Both the position numbers and the translations under genes were made by a program. Positions 6,883-9,040 of a stretch of 9,040 nt of DNA are shown one piece after another (the stretch's first letter is position 1; every line of letters starts with the position of its first letter). The notes beneath the pieces were generated by a model. That model did no database searches. It had not been told where the DNA came from and was given only the letters and a program-made list of their open reading frames with translations. Origin of the DNA: Candidatus Glassiibacteriota bacterium (lineage in GTDB: Bacteria; Gemmatimonadota; Glassbacteria; GWA2-58-10); NCBI GenBank assembly GCA_016934095.1, contig JAFGTO010000113.1, positions 1 through 9,040 on the forward strand, given 5' to 3'.

Positions 6883-7536
6883 ATGAAAGCTTGTTGCGAC
6901 ATACCTTTTATCTGTTCAGCGGAAAACAAATCCGATGAGGACCTGGTACTGCTCTTTAACGAGGGCGGGGACTGGGCCTTCAAGGAGCTGATGGAGCGCC
7001 ACAGCAAGAAAGTGCTGAATTACCTCAATCGCATGGTCTATGACCGCGACAGGGCCCAGGACCTGCTCCAGGAGACATTCGTGCGGGTCTTCCGCAATAT
7101 CGAGCGTTTCGACACCAGTCGCAAGTTCTCCACCTGGCTATATACCATCGCCACCAACCTGGCCAAAAACGAGCTGCGCGCTGTCAGCCTGAGCCCCCTG
7201 CTGTTTTTCCATGATTTGTTTTTCCACCACAAATACAGGCTGATGTTCGAAGCCGCGGACCAGGCGGCCGGGCCGGACGACCAGCTCTACAGGAGCCAGC
7301 TCAGGGACCTGGTGGCCCGGGCTGTCAGGGAGCTGCCCGCACACCACAGGCTGGTCTTCAGCTTGCGCGAAATCGAGGGCAAGACCTACAGGGAGATCGC
7401 TGAGATCCTCGGCTGCGGCATCGGCACGGTGAAAAGCCGGCTCAACCGGGCCAGGAAAATTTTCGCCGGTATCATCGAGCCGTACCTGGCTGTAACCAGA
7501 GAACCTCCCCGGGCCTGCCGCCGGGCCTCTGTCTAG
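6883..7536 (+). CDS. ECF-subfamily RNA polymerase sigma factor (RpoE-like)
   Basis: 217 residues. Region 2 spans about residues 18-99: DEDLVLLFNEGGDWAFKELM, then the hallmark DRAQDLLQETFVRVFRNI, followed by FSTWLYTIATNLAKNELR for -10 binding and promoter melting. A linker (about 100-150) contains a Phe/His-rich stretch (LLFFHDLFFHHKY). Region 4 spans about 150-195, with ELPAHHRLVFSLREIEGKTY and the helix-turn-helix YREIAEILGCGIGTVKSRLN (from Y169). Regions 1.2 and 3 are absent, as expected for ECF. The ATG at 6883 is the first possible start because an in-frame TGA lies at 6874-6876; its Shine-Dalgarno is weak. The N-terminus (ACCDIPFIC) has three cysteines, unusual for the family. No zinc-finger anti-sigma gene is adjacent; the next gene is the RskA-like lipoprotein, across a terminator. 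Confidence 0.95.
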   Translation: MKACCDIPFICSAENKSDEDLVLLFNEGGDWAFKELMERHSKKVLNYLNRMVYDRDRAQDLLQETFVRVFRNIERFDTSRKFSTWLYTIATNLAKNELRAVSLSPLLFFHDLFFHHKYRLMFEAADQAAGPDDQLYRSQLRDLVARAVRELPAHHRLVFSLREIEGKTYREIAEILGCGIGTVKSRLNRARKIFAGIIEPYLAVTREPPRACRRASV

Positions 7537-7645
7537 CGGCAGGCCGTGCTTCGCATCCGAAGCTGTATGGCCGGGTTCGAACGCCGTGTCCTGACTTTTT
7601 CCAAGCGGGGGGAACATAAGAAAAAAACAGCCGCACCGTTACTGA

Positions 7646-7685
7646 CCGGTCTGATTACCGGGTAATACCGGCCTGTCAGACCCGG
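7646..7685 (+). promoter_or_regulatory. Hairpin overlapping the downstream terminator (possible antiterminator)
   Basis: CCGGTCTGA (7646-7654) pairs with TCAGACCCGG (7676-7685) over 9 bp with one bulged C. Inside it ATTAC/GTAAT (7654-7658/7662-7666) or CCGG/CCGG (7658-7661/7668-7671) can fold. The 3' arm includes bases 7682-7685, which also form the 5' arm of the terminator at 7682-7703, so the two structures cannot form at once. This is the geometry of an attenuator, though GC-rich gaps often contain overlapping dyads by chance. Confidence 0.4.
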
Positions 7686-7715
7686 GGGATTACGGTCTCC
7701 CGGTTGCTTTTATCT
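7682..7715 (+). terminator. Intrinsic terminator after the sigma-factor gene
   Basis: CCGGGGGA (7682-7689) pairs with TCTCCCGG (7696-7703) over 8 bp, including one G-U pair, around the loop TTACGG. TTGCTTTTATCT follows immediately, giving the U-rich tail of a rho-independent terminator. It lies about 145 bases after the sigma stop and would separate that transcript from the lipoprotein gene, which has its own promoter candidate at 7735-7745. Confidence 0.6.
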
Positions 7716-7734
7716 ATCCAAATACTCAAAACCC

Positions 7735-7745
7735 TGTTATATACT
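7735..7745 (+). promoter_or_regulatory. Extended -10 promoter candidate for the RskA-like lipoprotein
   Basis: TG at 7735-7736, one base later TATATACT (7738-7745) gives a TGnTATATA extended -10 pattern, in the AT-rich stretch just after the terminator and 42 bases before the GTG start. No good TTGACA-like -35 is found 16-18 bases upstream, which an extended -10 can tolerate. It could equally be read by an alternative sigma. Confidence 0.42.
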
Positions 7746-7786
7746 AGGGGGATTTTCAGATCTTAACCTTCGACCAGGAGTCTGCA

Positions 7787-8743
7787 GTGCCGAAAAAACG
7801 AATTATCACGCTTTGCCTGCCTGCCGTGCTGGCCGCTTTCCTCCTGTTTGCGGCTTCCTGCAGCGAGGACAAATCTTCCACCGAGCCGGAAGGGTCGAGT
7901 ATTGTCGAGCTGTCTCTCAGCGGCCTGGAGCCGCTGGAGGGTGGGTTGAATTACCAGGCCTGGGTCATCGAGTATTATAACGGTTACCTGTACGGGTACC
8001 CGCTGGTGATTTTCAACCTCAATGAAGCGGGGGCGATGATCGACGTGTCGGGGGACTCCCTGTTGAGCGGAGAGTTCACGATCGATCTCGCGGCTGAGGA
8101 CATCTATGGTATCGTGGTAAGCATCGAGCTTTCGGACGTGGTGGTAACATCCTCCTCCTATACCCAGATCCTCGGCGGAGAAGTGAGCGATGGTGAGGCT
8201 GCCCTGACTACCGATAGCTGGCTGGGAATGGACTTCAGTTTCGAGAACTTGGCCGGGAGATACGTCCTCGCCACCCCGACCGACAGTATCAGCAGCAACG
8301 AAAAAAGCGGCATCTGGTTCATGGACCTTTCCACCGGGGTCTCTCTTAACGGTCTCGTACTGCCCGACCTCTCTGCAGGATGGGAGTATGAGGGCTGGGT
8401 AATCCTGGACAGTACTTATATCTCGACCGGCAAGTTCACATCCGCCCTCAGTGCGGACGATATGAACCAGTACAGCGGAGCCTGGTCGAACCCATCCTTC
8501 CCTGGGGAAGACTTCCTGCAGAACGCACCCGCGGGGGTGAGTTTCCCCACCGACCTGGCCGGGGCCTCCGTATTGATCACGATCGAGCCGGAGGGTTCCT
8601 ACGATGTCGACCTGGACAAACCGTTTCCCCTCAGGCTGCTGGTCGCAAATATACCCTCGGATGCAACCCCGCACACCACTTACTATATGAATGCGGTCAA
8701 CGACACCAGGCCCGGCGGGACAGCGACAATAAAACAGCAATGA
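7787..8743 (+). CDS. Exported lipoprotein with two RskA (anti-sigma-K)-like modules
   Basis: 318 residues, starting at GTG 7787 with AGGAG (7776-7780) 6 bases upstream. The lipoprotein signal has KKR, a hydrophobic core, then AASC with lipidated Cys 25, followed by a short Ser/Glu/Asp linker. Two related beta-rich modules follow. Module 1 (about 39-165) has LSLSGLEPLEGGLNYQAWVI; module 2 (about 175-300) has GIWFMDLSTG, WEYEGWVILDSTYISTGKFT, DLAGASVLITIEPE and PFPLRLLVANIP. These match the extracytoplasmic beta-sandwich of anti-sigma-K factors (RskA family). In true RskA proteins it follows a cytoplasmic sigma-binding domain and one membrane helix; both are absent here, so direct sigma binding is not expected. 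Location beside an ECF sigma gene suggests, without proving, a link in signalling. Many FCB genomes carry lipoproteins of this type, often labelled anti-sigma factor by homology alone. Confidence 0.78.
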   Translation: MPKKRIITLCLPAVLAAFLLFAASCSEDKSSTEPEGSSIVELSLSGLEPLEGGLNYQAWVIEYYNGYLYGYPLVIFNLNEAGAMIDVSGDSLLSGEFTIDLAAEDIYGIVVSIELSDVVVTSSSYTQILGGEVSDGEAALTTDSWLGMDFSFENLAGRYVLATPTDSISSNEKSGIWFMDLSTGVSLNGLVLPDLSAGWEYEGWVILDSTYISTGKFTSALSADDMNQYSGAWSNPSFPGEDFLQNAPAGVSFPTDLAGASVLITIEPEGSYDVDLDKPFPLRLLVANIPSDATPHTTYYMNAVNDTRPGGTATIKQQ

Positions 8744-8751
8744 TCAGGCGG

Positions 8752-8798
8752 CCCGGGCAGTATGCGCGCCTGCAGGGGCGCGGGGGCCGCTGCCCGCG
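8752..8798. terminator. GC-rich bipartite hairpin between convergent genes
   Basis: An outer stem CGGGCAG/CTGCCCG (8754-8760/8790-8796) encloses an inner perfect stem CGCGCC/GGCGCG (8765-8770/8777-8782) with loop TGCAGG. It fills most of the 60 bases between the stop codons of the + strand lipoprotein and the - strand hydrolase, as expected for a bidirectional terminator. T-runs are missing on both sides. Confidence 0.45.
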
Positions 8799-8803
8799 GC
8801 GTT

Positions 8804-9040
8804 TCACTGCCTGAGGTCGGTAAGCTCGGCGCCAAGCTCCCTGCGCAGCCGGGTGCGCTCCTGGCGCGTATCGGCCCGGAGGGCCTTGGCCTCGGTGAGC
8901 GGCCCGTAGAGCTCGGGCCTGCGGGCTGCCGCATGAGAGGCGCCCAGGTTGAGCTCGAGCGCCGATGGGTCCAGGTCTGCCACTACCATGTCATCCCCCA
9001 GGGCGTTGGTCTCGGCCAGGATGATCCCGTGCGGGTCGAC
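8804..9040 (-). CDS. Carbon-nitrogen hydrolase (nitrilase superfamily), C-terminal fragment
   Basis: Only the last 78 codons and the TGA (complement of 8804-8806) are inside the window; the 5' part lies beyond base 9040. The translation begins VDPHGIILAETNALGDDMVVADLD and continues through ASHAAARRPELYGPLTEA to a charged helical tail ending LTDLRQ. A P-x-G-x-I-L-A-E strand, then a VVADLD strand, then a terminal R-R-P-E-L-Y segment is the usual end of nitrilase-superfamily amidohydrolases, which hydrolyse C-N bonds (amides or carbamoyl groups) with a Glu-Lys-Cys triad. That triad is upstream and not visible, so activity and substrate cannot be assigned. The Arg/Glu-rich tail of about 25 residues after RRPELYGPL is longer than a minimal domain end. 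Confidence 0.72.
   Translation of the reverse strand, partial: VDPHGIILAETNALGDDMVVADLDPSALELNLGASHAAARRPELYGPLTEAKALRADTRQERTRLRRELGAELTDLRQ

Noticed and set aside
6684..6938. Open reading frame of 84 codons on the + strand
   Set aside because: It is a translation of the palindromic repeat at 6687-6805 (PPFAKGG and PPWKKGE are the read-through of its C-run/G-run hairpins) and it runs out of frame into the sigma factor.
7571..7590. GGGTTCGAAC resembling a tRNA T-loop
   Set aside because: The flanking bases do not form a T-stem, and no acceptor, D-arm or anticodon arm can be placed around it.
7763..8740. Open reading frame of 325 codons on the - strand
   Set aside because: It is antisense to the RskA-like lipoprotein, which has a lipobox, ribosome binding site and recognisable domains; the antisense product shows no signal or family pattern.

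Overview
The window looks like a contig fragment from a GC-rich Gram-negative bacterium, probably of the FCB superphylum (Bacteroidota and relatives such as Ignavibacteriota, Calditrichota, Gemmatimonadota or candidate phyla). This rests on protein content only: a TonB-dependent receptor with a carboxypeptidase-regulatory-like N-terminal domain, a partner DUF4249-type lipoprotein, and an exported lipoprotein with two anti-sigma-K-like (RskA) modules. Lineage below that level cannot be read from the sequence.

Layout, left to right. (1) 1-1431, + strand: the 3' part of a PcRGLX/YetA-like (exo-rhamnogalacturonan lyase-like) carbohydrate-active protein, open at the window start. (2) 1432-2100: a 669-base gap that becomes AT-rich and holds four inverted repeats, including a GC-rich palindromic repeat and a perfect 16+16 bp inverted repeat. 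(3) 2101-6527, + strand: a probable operon of two paralogous small Spy/CpxP-like exported helical proteins, the TonB-dependent receptor, and the DUF4249-like lipoprotein. (4) 6528-6882: a 355-base gap with a 119-bp MITE-like palindromic repeat. (5) 6883-7536, + strand: an ECF sigma factor. (6) 7537-7786: a gap with a good intrinsic terminator, an upstream hairpin that competes with it, and an extended -10 promoter candidate. (7) 7787-8743, + strand: the RskA-like lipoprotein, starting at GTG. (8) 8804-9040, - strand: the C-terminal end of a nitrilase-superfamily hydrolase, convergent with gene 7 across a short GC-rich hairpin.

How the parts may work together (inference): the receptor and the DUF4249 lipoprotein probably form an outer-membrane import unit of unknown substrate. 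The two Spy-like proteins would sit in the periplasm as chaperones or sensors. The ECF sigma factor has no recognisable classical membrane anti-sigma gene beside it; its downstream neighbour instead carries a duplicated domain of the kind found at the extracytoplasmic end of anti-sigma-K factors. The polysaccharide-related gene at the left end makes a glycan substrate possible but does not show it. No rRNA, tRNA, CRISPR array, transposase or phage gene was seen. The most distinctive features are the Spy-like pair fused to a TonB/DUF4249 operon and the ECF sigma/RskA-like lipoprotein neighbourhood. I do not see convincing evidence for a wholly new system.
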